Source: Odoribacter splanchnicus DSM 20712 | Lineage (GTDB): Bacteria; Bacteroidota; Bacteroidia; Bacteroidales; Marinifilaceae | DNA length: 64,000 bases | Assembly (NCBI RefSeq): GCF_000190535.1 | Contig: NC_015160.1 | Location: forward strand, 372,001 to 436,000 | Direction of reading: 5' to 3' | In this document: positions 44,088 through 52,919 of the stretch, in pieces | Position numbering within the stretch: the first letter of the stretch is position 1 | Layout: each line of letters starts with the position of its first letter | Notes under the pieces: generated by a model | Seen by the model: only the letters and a program-made list of their open reading frames with translations | Databases searched by the model: none | What the model was told of the DNA's origin: nothing | Translations under genes and position numbers: made by a program

Positions 44088-46193
44088 CTATTCTGATTTA
44101 CTTTTCAGTCCGCTTCGTTCCAGCAATGCGTCGATGGTCGGTTCCTGGCCCCGGAAGCGTTTATAAAGTATCATCGGGTGTTCGGAACCGCCTTTTTCCA
44201 GGATATTTTTCCGGAAAGATTCGGCGGTAGCCTGGTCGTAAATACCTTGTTGTTTGAAAACAGAGAAAGCATCTGCATCCAACACTTCCGCCCATTTATA
44301 GCTGTAGTAGCCGGCAGCATAACCTCCTCCGAAGATATGGCCGAAACCGGTAGAAAAACAGCTGCTGTCTACGGGCGGAAAGGATTCGGTCGGAGCCATT
44401 GCCTGATTTTCGAATGCCTGGATAGAACCGCTGACAGGAGAGGTGACCGAATGCCAGGCCATGTCGACCAGGCCGAAACTCAATTGGCGGTCGTTTTGGT
44501 AACCACTCTGGAAGTTGGCTGCTTCGTGGATCTTAGTGATATATTCCTGGGGAATTTTCTCTCCGGTCTGGTAATGTACGGCCCAGGTATCCAGCCACTC
44601 TTTTTCAAGTGCCCAATTTTCCATAATCTGAGAAGGTAACTCGACAAAATCCCGGTAGACATTGGTCCCTCCGGTAGAATTATAAGTACATTGGGATAAC
44701 ATCCCGTGAAGGGAGTGTCCGAACTCGTGCAGGAAAGTGGTCACTTCGTCGAAGGTCAGTAGGGAAGGTTTGCTGGCTGTCGGTTTGGTAAAGTTCATCA
44801 CCAGAGAAACCAGCGGCCGTACGTCCTGCCCGTCTTTTTTATGCTGGCCTCTGAATTCGGTCATCCAGGCACCACCGCCTTTGCTTTCGCGTGGGAAAAA
44901 GTCCGTATAGAGAACGGCAAGAAAACGGCCGTCCCGGTCGTATACTTCGAAGGTTTTTACATCTTCATGGTATTTGGCGATATTGTCCACTTCTTTAAAA
45001 GTAAGGCCATACAATTGGTTGGCTAATCCGAATACCCCCTGCTGTACATTTTCCAGTTTAAAATAGGGTTTTAGCATTTCGTCGTCGAGCGCGTATTTTT
45101 CCTGTTTTAATTTATTGGAATAATAGGCCCAATCCCAGCGTTGTAATTCGCCTTTAAATCCCTGACGCCGGGCAAATTCTTCTACTTCCTGTTTTTCGGC
45201 CAGGGCATGAGGATGAGAAGCGGCCAGCAGCTGACCGAGGAAGGTATTCACCATCTCCGTGTTTTGGGCCATACGGTCGGTGAGTACGTATTCGGCATAG
45301 GTCGGATAGCCCAATAGTTGTGCTTTTTCCAGGCGGAGAGTAACCATCTTCCGGATCACCTCTTTGTTGTCGTATTGGTTATCCCGGTTTCCCCTCGAAG
45401 CATAAGCCCGGTACATTTTTTCCCGCAATTCCCGGTTGTCGGCATATTTCATAAAAGGAATGTAACTGGGGGCATGCAAAGTGAACAGCCAGCCTTCCAA
45501 TTCTTTTTCTTTTGCCGTCATCGCAGCCATTTCGACCGCTCCTTCAGGAAGACCTGCCAGATCTTTTTCGTCGGTAATGTGGAGGGTGAATCCGTTGGTT
45601 TCGGCCAGGGTATTTTCGTCGAATTTTAATCCCAGTTGGGATAACTCCATGGCTATTTCCTGAAATCTTTTCTGGGCTGCACTTTCCAGGTTGGCTCCTC
45701 CTTTAATAAAGGATTTCCACGTATCTTCCAGAAGAGTAGATTGTTCCGGTGTCAGACTTTGCCGGTCCCGGGATTCGTATACTTTTTTCACCCGTGCAAA
45801 AAGTTCCGGATTCATGTATACACTGTTTCCGTATTCAGTGAGTTTCGGCGAAACCCGTTGGGCGATCTGTTGCATCTCTTCGTTGGTGCAGGCGGAGTTT
45901 AGATTGAAAAAAATCGAAGAAATCGTGCTCAGTTTTTCTCCGGCCTGATCGAGCGCCACGATGGTATTTTCAAAGTCCGGAGCTTCTGCCGAAGTTGAAA
46001 TCGTTTTAATTTCTTGCTTGGCTTCCTCGATGGCCTGGTCGAAAGCCGGTTCGTAATGCCGGGTTTCGATGCGGTCGAAAGGAGGGGTTTGATGAGGGGT
46101 AGTGAAATGCTCCAGCAAAGGATTGCCGGCCTGCTTTTCGCTACACGAAGTTATCGATAAGATAAGTGTCGTCATACAAATTATCGTTTTCAT
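44088..46193 (-). CDS. M3-family zinc metallopeptidase (Dcp/oligopeptidase A type), lipoprotein
   Basis: A protein of 701 residues with a lipoprotein signal (ILSITSC, Cys17). It is a typical M3 thimet-oligopeptidase-like enzyme: HEFGH at 489-493 in TTFLHEFGHSLHG, then FVELPSQIMENWALEKEWL, and GGYAAGYYSYKWAEVLDADAF near the C-terminus. It cleaves short peptides, here probably in the periplasm since it is exported. Closest to peptidyl-dipeptidase Dcp by layout. It has its own promoter; no partner gene. Confidence 0.94.
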   Translation of the reverse strand: MKTIICMTTLILSITSCSEKQAGNPLLEHFTTPHQTPPFDRIETRHYEPAFDQAIEEAKQEIKTISTSAEAPDFENTIVALDQAGEKLSTISSIFFNLNSACTNEEMQQIAQRVSPKLTEYGNSVYMNPELFARVKKVYESRDRQSLTPEQSTLLEDTWKSFIKGGANLESAAQKRFQEIAMELSQLGLKFDENTLAETNGFTLHITDEKDLAGLPEGAVEMAAMTAKEKELEGWLFTLHAPSYIPFMKYADNRELREKMYRAYASRGNRDNQYDNKEVIRKMVTLRLEKAQLLGYPTYAEYVLTDRMAQNTEMVNTFLGQLLAASHPHALAEKQEVEEFARRQGFKGELQRWDWAYYSNKLKQEKYALDDEMLKPYFKLENVQQGVFGLANQLYGLTFKEVDNIAKYHEDVKTFEVYDRDGRFLAVLYTDFFPRESKGGGAWMTEFRGQHKKDGQDVRPLVSLVMNFTKPTASKPSLLTFDEVTTFLHEFGHSLHGMLSQCTYNSTGGTNVYRDFVELPSQIMENWALEKEWLDTWAVHYQTGEKIPQEYITKIHEAANFQSGYQNDRQLSFGLVDMAWHSVTSPVSGSIQAFENQAMAPTESFPPVDSSCFSTGFGHIFGGGYAAGYYSYKWAEVLDADAFSVFKQQGIYDQATAESFRKNILEKGGSEHPMILYKRFRGQEPTIDALLERSGLKSKSE

Positions 46194-46216
46194 TTATATT
46201 TCTGTTTTGTTTACGG

Positions 46217-46224
46217 CAAAAGTA
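46217..46224 (-). promoter_or_regulatory. Putative -7 box for the M3 peptidase gene
   Basis: TACTTTTG on the minus strand fits TAnnTTTG, 23 nt before the ATG. Confidence 0.5.
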
Positions 46225-46358
46225 AAAATTAATCTTCAAAATCTGTACTAAGTTTATATTATTGGGAAAATAAAGCGGAAACAATGGCTTTGCTATAAAT
46301 TATACCAGGATCGGACTTTACACTAGTTTTAAAATTATAAATTGTAGTTAAAATTATA

Positions 46359-46366
46359 TATATTTG
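46359..46366 (+). promoter_or_regulatory. Putative -7 box for the first ECF sigma gene
   Basis: TATATTTG fits TAnnTTTG, 10 nt before the ATG at 46377. This favours either a very short leader or use of the second ATG at 46386. Confidence 0.45.
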
Positions 46367-46376
46367 TCCATCATTT

Positions 46377-46985
46377 ATGTCCGGCATGTTGTCAGATTCA
46401 AAGATATTGCAAACACTTCGGGAAAAAGAACCGCTCGGTATGGATGCCTTGTTCGAAAGGTATTACAGACCCTTAGTGGTATTTGCCGAATCGTATTTGC
46501 ATGATTTGCAGAGTACAGAAGATTTGGTACAGGAACAAATGGTAAAGTTATGGTCGAAGCAGACCTTTGCCGGTATCGTTCCCGAGGCATTGGGTACTTT
46601 TTTGTTTACCGTAGTGAAAAATGCTTGTATCAACTGGCTCGAGAAGAAGAGATTGCCTGTAAAAAGCCTGGATCTTCTTCATTATCAGATCGCTTTGGAA
46701 GAGGCCGAACGTTTGGACGATTCCGCGGTGGAACTGATCCGGGGAGCCTTGGAAAAATTACCCGATAAAACCCGTCTCGTGGTTACGGTGGTTATGTTGC
46801 AGGAGAAGATGTATAAAGAGGCGGCCGAGGAATTGGGGGTGTCGGTAAATACAGTAAAGACTTTATTGAAGCAAGGCATGCGGGAATTGAGAGAACTGTT
46901 GAAAGATAAGCAAGAATTAATATTTTATTTTTATCTTCTGCATGCTGAATGTAGAGAACAGAATCCAATATATGATCACCTTTAA
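46377..46985 (+). CDS. ECF-type RNA polymerase sigma factor
   Basis: A protein of 202 residues. Region 2 is MDALFERYYRPLVVFAESYL with DLQSTEDLVQEQMVKLW. Region 4 is ALEKLPDKTRLVVTVVMLQE with YKEAAEELGVSVNTVKTLLK. This is the pattern of the Bacteroidetes ECF sigma group that usually works with a FecR-like anti-sigma factor and a SusC receptor. Here neither follows; the GH20 hexosaminidase gene begins 10 nt after the stop, suggesting co-transcription. The start may be 46377 or 46386. Confidence 0.9.
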   Translation: MSGMLSDSKILQTLREKEPLGMDALFERYYRPLVVFAESYLHDLQSTEDLVQEQMVKLWSKQTFAGIVPEALGTFLFTVVKNACINWLEKKRLPVKSLDLLHYQIALEEAERLDDSAVELIRGALEKLPDKTRLVVTVVMLQEKMYKEAAEELGVSVNTVKTLLKQGMRELRELLKDKQELIFYFYLLHAECREQNPIYDHL

Positions 46986-46995
46986 TTCGAATGTT

Positions 46996-49188
46996 ATGAT
47001 AAGAAATCTTTTTCTGTTAGTCGTGTTTTTAGGTTGTGTTAGTTTGCGGCATGTAGAGGCTGCCATCGATATCGTACCTAAGCCGGTGAAATTAGTAGAA
47101 ACCGATGGCCGGTTCGATATCACTTCCGCCTGTTCCATTGTGGTGAATGACGATTTGAAAACTTGTGGGGAGTTGTTGGCAGATTATCTTCAACCGGCTA
47201 TGGGGTATCGTTTAGCAGTGAGTAGTAAAGCGGAGAAAAGCAAGCCGGCTATCCGTTTAAGCCTCGATAAGAGCTTGAAGAAATTATCTGAAGAAGCCTA
47301 TCGGTTGGAAGTTACCGGGCAGGGGGTACGTATACAGGGGGCTTCGGAGAAAGGAATATTCTATGGTATCCAGACGTTGTTGCAATTGCTTCCTGTCGAA
47401 ATCTTTCAGACTGAAGTACAACCGGTAAGCTGGACCGTTCCCGGAGTGCAAATCGAAGATTATCCCCGGTTCGGATGGCGTGGATTTTCACTGGATGTAT
47501 GCCGTCAGGTTTATTCGGTAGATTTTATTAAAAACTGTATCGATTGGCTGGCTATGCACAAGATGAACGTCTTTCACTGGCATTTGACGGATAATGAGGG
47601 ATGGCGGATAGAGATTAAAAAATATCCGGAGCTGACCCGTACCGGTGCATGGAGGGGACCGAACGAAAAGTTACAGCCTACTTTTTGTTCGGGATACTAC
47701 CGTTATGGCGGTTTCTATACGCAGGAACAGATCCGGGAAGTGGTCGGTTATGCTGCTAAACGGCAGGTGATGATTATGCCGGAAATCGAAGTGCCGGGAC
47801 ACAGCCGGGCGGTAGCTGCTGCTTATCCTGAAATTCTTTGTGATTATATAGATCCCGGGAAGCACGAATTGTCGCAGAATTCCTGGTGTGCTGCCAATGA
47901 ACGGGGATACGAAATCCTGGGGGATATCCTGAAAGAAGTAGCAGGCTTGTTTCCTTGTCCATATATCCATATCGGAGGGGATGAAGTGGAGATGGAGTAT
48001 TGGGAAAACTGTCGCCGGTGTACCGGATTGATGAAAGAGAAGCATTTTGAGAAACCTGCCGAGGTACAGAATTATTTTATCCACCGGGTAGCGGAATTAG
48101 TCGAAGCTGCAGGGAAGAAAATGGGAGGCTGGAGTGAGATTATGGACGGAGGAGAACTGCCGTCGGGTACGGTAGTCTTCTCGTGGATCGGACTGGACCA
48201 TGGTATCGCTGCTGCCCGGAAAGGATTACCGGTGGTGATGATGCCTGGGGAATACTGTTATTTCGATATGGGACAGACTCCGCTGGAGCGTGGACATTAT
48301 TGGGCAGGGATGGTGCCTACAGAGAAAGCATATGCTTTTAATCCCTTGATTCCCGATAGCCTGAAACCGGCTGAAAGAAAAAATGTGCTGGGAGTGGAAG
48401 GGGCGATCTGGTCGGAAATGATGGATCGTCCGGCCTGGCATTGTGAATATCAGATGTTCCCGCGTTTGTGCGTTACGGCAGAAATCGGATGGACACCCCA
48501 GGAGCAAAGAGAATGGACCGATTTCAAGGGACGTCTGGATAGGAGTCATTATATGCGCTTGTATCAGAAAGGCATTCGTTTTCGGGTACCTTTCCCGGAA
48601 GTTACTTATCAGAACGGGGTATTGACCGCAGCGGCTCCTTACTCTGGGGCAGTGATTCGTTACACGGCCGATGGTAACGAACCGACCTGTTTCTCTCCGT
48701 TGTATACCGGTGAGATAAAGACAGAACAACCTGAAAACTATCGGTTTAAGACATTTTTTACGCCGCATTGGGGAAGTATTGCTGTCGGTATCGAAAAGTA
48801 CTTGCATCCGGAGATGAAGGTGACAACGACTATCGACGCTCATCCGAAATGTCCGGCCCAGTTGCTGGCGGATGGAAACGAAAAAACTTTTTTCAGGAGT
48901 AACCGACGGGTAAAAGACGGGGATACCGTTTTGTTCGAATTCGAAAAACCTTTGGATTGCCGTAAAATAACGATCAAGAGTGGAGCTTACCAGACCAGCC
49001 ATTATATCATTACCCATGCTATTGTCGAAATATCTACGGATGGAGAGCGTTTTATACGTTCCGGCTGGTTCGATGCCGAAGGGGACAGTGAAGTGATCTG
49101 TACGGTTCCCATCAAGGCTTTGCGTATCGTGTTTACCGAACCTCAATACGAAGAACGATTGGTTTTACAGGATTTGAAGATCGAGTAG
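46996..49188 (+). CDS. Exported beta-N-acetylhexosaminidase, GH20
   Basis: A protein of 730 residues; the ATG at 46996 gives a good signal peptide (LFLLVVFLGCVSLRHVEA). A GH20b domain comes first (residues 20-145). The catalytic barrel has WRGFSLDVCRQVYSVDFIKN, MNVFHWHLTDNEGWRIEIK, PEIEVPGHSRA and the catalytic Asp329-Glu330 pair in HIGGDEVEMEYW. A C-terminal chitobiase-type and F5/8-like beta domain ends the protein. It removes terminal GlcNAc or GalNAc from glycans, as in mucin or chitin oligomers. It probably forms an operon with the preceding sigma factor. Confidence 0.95.
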   Translation: MIRNLFLLVVFLGCVSLRHVEAAIDIVPKPVKLVETDGRFDITSACSIVVNDDLKTCGELLADYLQPAMGYRLAVSSKAEKSKPAIRLSLDKSLKKLSEEAYRLEVTGQGVRIQGASEKGIFYGIQTLLQLLPVEIFQTEVQPVSWTVPGVQIEDYPRFGWRGFSLDVCRQVYSVDFIKNCIDWLAMHKMNVFHWHLTDNEGWRIEIKKYPELTRTGAWRGPNEKLQPTFCSGYYRYGGFYTQEQIREVVGYAAKRQVMIMPEIEVPGHSRAVAAAYPEILCDYIDPGKHELSQNSWCAANERGYEILGDILKEVAGLFPCPYIHIGGDEVEMEYWENCRRCTGLMKEKHFEKPAEVQNYFIHRVAELVEAAGKKMGGWSEIMDGGELPSGTVVFSWIGLDHGIAAARKGLPVVMMPGEYCYFDMGQTPLERGHYWAGMVPTEKAYAFNPLIPDSLKPAERKNVLGVEGAIWSEMMDRPAWHCEYQMFPRLCVTAEIGWTPQEQREWTDFKGRLDRSHYMRLYQKGIRFRVPFPEVTYQNGVLTAAAPYSGAVIRYTADGNEPTCFSPLYTGEIKTEQPENYRFKTFFTPHWGSIAVGIEKYLHPEMKVTTTIDAHPKCPAQLLADGNEKTFFRSNRRVKDGDTVLFEFEKPLDCRKITIKSGAYQTSHYIITHAIVEISTDGERFIRSGWFDAEGDSEVICTVPIKALRIVFTEPQYEERLVLQDLKIE

Positions 49189-49267
49189 GCAAAAGGAAAT
49201 TTGAAAAACAGAGCGTGTTTGTTGAAAATATTGTTCTATCTTCGTAGGCCGTAAGATGTTTTATTTT

Positions 49268-49825
49268 ATGGTAGAGGAGAAAGAAGATCGGTTCACATTA
49301 TTTAAACAGGGAGATGAACGTATTTTTCGGCAATACTACGAGAAATATTATCATGCATTATGTCTTTGGGTGGTGCGGATTATAAAAGAAGAGACAAGAA
49401 TGCATGATATCGTTCAGGAGGCTTTTATTGTTTTGTGGAACAGCCGGATGATTATAGAATCTGAACTACACCTGAAAATGTTTCTTTATCAAGTGGTTCG
49501 TAACCGCTGTTTCAACTACTTGAAAAGTAAACGGGTCGAGGAAAAATATATTCAGGAGTATCTGCAAATGGAAGAAGAAGGGGGTTTCGAAGATACAGTG
49601 CTTGAAGAAGAAGTACATCGTATTGTTGCACAAGAAATTGAAAAATTACCCGAGGAACAAAGGAAAGTGGTATATTTCCATATGGAGGGAAAAAATAATC
49701 TCGAAATTGCTGAAATCATGCAGATTTCTGTGAATACGGTGAAAACCCATAAAGCCAGGGCCCGAAAAACATTAAAAAATAAATTAGATAATCTTTTCAT
49801 TATCACAGTCTTGTTGGGACTGTGA
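49268..49825 (+). CDS. ECF-type RNA polymerase sigma factor paired with FecR
   Basis: The start is taken as the ATG at 49268 (185 residues; an earlier one at 49256 adds MFYF). Region 2: RIFRQYYEKYYHALCLWVVR and IVQEAFIVLWN. Region 4: KLPEEQRKVVYFHMEGKNNL with IAEIMQISVNTVKTHKARAR. The last residues are encoded inside a hairpin terminator. The FecR-like gene follows after 89 nt. A -7-like TATCTTCG lies just upstream (about 49239). Confidence 0.9.
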   Translation: MVEEKEDRFTLFKQGDERIFRQYYEKYYHALCLWVVRIIKEETRMHDIVQEAFIVLWNSRMIIESELHLKMFLYQVVRNRCFNYLKSKRVEEKYIQEYLQMEEEGGFEDTVLEEEVHRIVAQEIEKLPEEQRKVVYFHMEGKNNLEIAEIMQISVNTVKTHKARARKTLKNKLDNLFIITVLLGL

Positions 49826-49836
49826 TAATTTTTTTC
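49799..49836 (+). terminator. Hairpin overlapping the end of the ECF sigma gene
   Basis: ATTATCACAGTC and GACTGTGATAAT are perfect 12-bp arms with a 7-nt loop, followed by seven T and then more T-rich DNA. It overlaps the last codons and stop. It would reduce read-through into fecR and so set the ratio of sigma to anti-sigma. Confidence 0.7.
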
Positions 49837-49914
49837 TCTTTTTTTACTTTCCTTGTCATTCTCTTGGCCTTTTTAATTGTATTATAGTTAAAAGAGCTAA
49901 AAGTCTGTGACGTT

Positions 49915-51093
49915 ATGAATAATTACGATGAAATAGAGCGTAAAATTTCCCTGATCAAAAATTATTTGGAAGACAACCTTAGTGTTGCCGAAGAGGAAGA
50001 ATTGCGGGTATGGTTGGATGAATCGCCGAAACATCGGGAAACTTTTCAGCGAATCAGGGATAAAAAAATATTGTTTGCAAAGTTGGAATATCGGCAACGG
50101 CAAGAAACGGAAACCGATTGGAAAGTGATTTGCCGGAAGACGGGTATCGGCTCTTCCCGTCGTTTGTGGTATATTCGGGTGGCACGTTATGCAGCTGTTT
50201 TCTTCGGATTATGTCTGGGGGTATGGTTGTATTTCAGGGCTCAGGTGTCACAGCCTCAGGAATCGACATTGGCTGCTATTTCTATGGATACCATTTGTCC
50301 GGGATATAAACAAGCTTATATCGAGTTGAAAAGCGGTGAACGAATTGCCTTGGGAAATACCGGGAACAAGCAGGAGAAACGAATCGAGGGGATGGTTTTG
50401 AAAGAGGAAAAAGATGGAGTTATGATATTGCCCGGTGATTCGTTGGCCGATAAAGCAGTAGCGGTGGAAAAAAGTTGGATCGTGGTGCCGAGGGGAGGAG
50501 AATATCAACTGATTTTACCGGATGGTACGAAAGTGTGGTTGAATTCCGATTCGAAACTCGAATTCCCGAACACTTTTGTAGGCGATGAAAGAAGGGTGAA
50601 GTTGGCCGGTGAAGCGTATTTCGAAGTGGCTAAAAATAAAGCTAAACCTTTCCGGGTAGAGGTAGAGCGGGTGGAGGTCGTGGTTTTAGGTACTTCATTT
50701 AATATACATGCTTATGATGAGGCGGTTAAGACTACTTTGGTCGAGGGCGCGGTAAAATTGAATGTCGCCGGTAAGGCTTATTCGCTTTCTCCCGGTTTTG
50801 AAGCTAATGTCGATCAGGGAGGGGTGAAAATAGTGAAATCGGATGTCTATGAGCAGATTGCCTGGAAGGATGGAAAATTTGTATTTCGTGAAAAACGATT
50901 GGAAGAGGTCATGTCGATCTTGTCCCGTTGGTATGATTTTGAAATTTTCTACCAGAATGCGGCAGTAAAAGATTTGCATTTTACGGGCAATATTCCCCGG
51001 CATACTACGATTAATGAAGTGTTGAAATTTTTGGAACGTACTCATCTGGTACATTTTAGTGTGGTTGGGCGAACGGTAATCGTATCTGAATAA
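49915..51093 (+). CDS. FecR-family anti-sigma factor
   Basis: A protein of 392 residues. The cytoplasmic N-terminus begins YDEIERKISLIKNYLEDNLS and includes LRVWLDESPKHRETFQRI. One membrane helix lies at about 85-103 (AAVFFGLCLGVWLYF). The periplasmic FecR domain has VVPRGGEYQLILPDGTKVWL, NSDSKLEFPNTF and EAYFEVAKNKAKPFRVE, and a C-terminal STN-like part (DFEIFYQNAAVKDLHFTGNI). It should hold the upstream sigma factor and release it on a signal from an outer-membrane receptor. The expected SusC gene is not downstream. Confidence 0.93.
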   Translation: MNNYDEIERKISLIKNYLEDNLSVAEEEELRVWLDESPKHRETFQRIRDKKILFAKLEYRQRQETETDWKVICRKTGIGSSRRLWYIRVARYAAVFFGLCLGVWLYFRAQVSQPQESTLAAISMDTICPGYKQAYIELKSGERIALGNTGNKQEKRIEGMVLKEEKDGVMILPGDSLADKAVAVEKSWIVVPRGGEYQLILPDGTKVWLNSDSKLEFPNTFVGDERRVKLAGEAYFEVAKNKAKPFRVEVERVEVVVLGTSFNIHAYDEAVKTTLVEGAVKLNVAGKAYSLSPGFEANVDQGGVKIVKSDVYEQIAWKDGKFVFREKRLEEVMSILSRWYDFEIFYQNAAVKDLHFTGNIPRHTTINEVLKFLERTHLVHFSVVGRTVIVSE

Positions 51094-51144
51094 ACGTCCC
51101 TATATTTCGTGAGGAAAGCAAATATTATAATTTTAATAAAAGAC

Positions 51145-51177
51145 TAGCCACCGGAAACTGGTCCTTTCCGATGGCTA
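51145..51177 (+). terminator. Hairpin terminator after fecR
   Basis: TAGCCACCGGAAA and TTTCCGATGGCTA form a 13-bp stem with one mismatch and a 7-nt loop. It lies before the IS1182-like element, so the sigma/FecR unit ended here before the insertion. Confidence 0.6.
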
Positions 51178-51365
51178 AATTAAACAGGGATATTCAGTAA
51201 ATGTCCCTATAAAATACAATGGCATATGAAGATGCCCCAGTATAATCACTTCATATGTCATTTTTATTGTCATTTTTCTGTATTTTCCCATATACTCTTA
51301 TAGGCAGGACATGACGTTCCGGAAGAAGTCTGACGACCTCTTCTGATTTTTTCGTTAAAATCATA

Positions 51366-52724
51366 TCATGCTGCTTTCAGCGCTCTGTTCCTGACCTTAT
51401 CTATCATCAGTATGGCATTTGCCGTATGTATTCCAAAGAAAATCCAAAGGATTTCCGTTTTCCTGTTCCGTGCCTTTATCCTTGAGAGTGAGTAATGTTG
51501 CTTTTGAGTGCCGAAGCTGCCTTCAAGCCTGGTGGCCCTTTCTTTGGAGAGTTCACTTCTGAGAACCTTTCTCAAGGATTCATCCCTGGCCGCCCTTCCC
51601 TTGCGTACAAAGGATGTTGATATTCCATATTTTGTACAGAACTTTCGGTTGGCATTATTGGCATATATGGAATCGGCAGCCACGCATCTTACCCTCACAT
51701 TCATGAGCTTCTGCTGCATGCGGATGCAGTCCTTCAGGCGTATACCTTCGTTGAAAGCCTTGAACGAAAGATGTTCGATGAACGATATGCCGTCTATCTG
51801 TATGTTGTTGACCTTCGCACCGAACTCGACGGACTTTGTTTCCTTGCCTCTTACAATGGGACGTACATAATGACGGTCAATGCTGACGATGCGGTCCCTG
51901 ACCTTCTTCCCTACAAACATTTCCTTTTCCTGTACAAGAACCTTTCTGATGATGGAAAGACGTTTCTGGTAATCCTGGGTATAGCGGAGTAAGGTTCCGT
52001 ACTCTCGATGAATCTCATCCCTCTGTATGAGGAGCTTTTCAAGAAGCCTGATCATACGACGCTTGAGCATTCTTGTCCTCGAAGCCTTCCTTTTTCTTTT
52101 CTTGCAGTAGGACAGATAGGACTCCGCTACATTCCTGTATTTGTTGCGGGGACGTCTTATGCCAGGTTCCACACAATGCCTGCAGATATATCTATAGAGC
52201 CATTCAAGGCTTTCCCAAAGGAGTTTCATGTCAGTAGGATAACGCATATGGCTTTCATAGCATGTGGCATCGGCCATACAGACGTGAAGGCTGTCAAGAT
52301 AGGGTTTCCAGTGTGAAGCCAGCACTTCCTGGAGGGAATCAATATCAAGACGGGACGCTATCTCATTGCGGATAGCACTGACTATCTTGTAGTTGGTTAT
52401 GGGGAAGGACGGACTTATCATAATCCCGCAGAACATCTGGTAGTGTATGTTCCCGTTCAGATGTTCCACCAGCTGCCTGTCAGAGAATCCGGTGTATGCC
52501 TTCAGGACCATAAGGGCAATCTTTGCGCAGGGACTGAATATATTCCTGCGCCCCAGATGCTGGTCCGACAAGCCCACAGTCTTTGCTATATGCTCAAATG
52601 GAAATACCGAATGAAGCCGGACAAGCTCACTCTCATGAAAACTTTTGCGGTATCTTTCCAGAATATCAAATTCTGTAAACCCCAAAGTAGGGTGAATTTC
52701 TGAAATATTTTGTACTTTTGCCAT
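51366..52724 (-). CDS. IS1182-like DDE transposase
   Basis: The start is taken as the ATG at 52724 (MAKVQNISEIHP), 452 residues; the frame is open another 31 codons upstream but these lie across the flanking stem-loop and IS end. The N-terminal domain has LSDQHLGRRNIFSPCAKIAL and FSDRQLVEHLNGNIHYQMFC. The likely catalytic triad is Asp in CMADATCYESH, Asp in VAADSIYANN, and Glu in RLEGSFGTQKQHY. The gene looks intact, so this copy may be active. Confidence 0.88.
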   Translation of the reverse strand: MAKVQNISEIHPTLGFTEFDILERYRKSFHESELVRLHSVFPFEHIAKTVGLSDQHLGRRNIFSPCAKIALMVLKAYTGFSDRQLVEHLNGNIHYQMFCGIMISPSFPITNYKIVSAIRNEIASRLDIDSLQEVLASHWKPYLDSLHVCMADATCYESHMRYPTDMKLLWESLEWLYRYICRHCVEPGIRRPRNKYRNVAESYLSYCKKRKRKASRTRMLKRRMIRLLEKLLIQRDEIHREYGTLLRYTQDYQKRLSIIRKVLVQEKEMFVGKKVRDRIVSIDRHYVRPIVRGKETKSVEFGAKVNNIQIDGISFIEHLSFKAFNEGIRLKDCIRMQQKLMNVRVRCVAADSIYANNANRKFCTKYGISTSFVRKGRAARDESLRKVLRSELSKERATRLEGSFGTQKQHYSLSRIKARNRKTEILWIFFGIHTANAILMIDKVRNRALKAA

Positions 52725-52797
52725 ATCTTTGTTGGAAAATTTCCCCCGTTTTGGCTTCCAAACCTTATTTGCGGGGGAATACCTAAAGATACAAAAA

Positions 52798-52839
52798 AGC
52801 CAACTAATTCGCAACATTTTATGTATGAATTAGTTGGCT
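52798..52839. repeat. Stem-loop inside the right end of the IS1182-like element
   Basis: AGCCAACTAATTC and GAATTAGTTGGCT are perfect 13-bp arms with a 16-nt loop. It would stop transcription entering the transposase gene from outside. Confidence 0.65.
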
Positions 52840-52868
52840 AATTTTATAGTATTTACTGAATGTCCCTC

Positions 52869-52916
52869 TATAACTCAGTAACTCTATAACTCAGTAACTC
52901 TATAACTCAGTAACTC
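52869..52916. repeat. Three exact 16-bp tandem repeats
   Basis: TATAACTCAGTAACTC occurs three times head to tail, starting 2 nt past the IS1182-like end and finishing 4 nt before the stop codon of the EEP hydrolase gene. It belongs to the AACTC repeat type found before the macB ATPase gene. Confidence 0.9.
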
Positions 52917-52919
52917 TTT

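Larger units (their letters stand above)
51186..52867 (-). mobile_element. IS1182-like insertion sequence
   Basis: The ends are inverted repeats of AGGGAyATTCAGTAAAT (left 51186-51202; right complement 52851-52867, one mismatch). An internal TATAAAAT follows in both arms. One transposase gene fills the element on the minus strand. I see no clear target duplication (left flank TTAAAC, right flank CTATAA). It lies between the fecR terminator and an AACTC tandem array. Confidence 0.8.

Noticed and set aside
48226..49146. 306-codon minus-strand frame inside the GH20 gene
   Set aside because: Shadow frame of a well-supported hexosaminidase.
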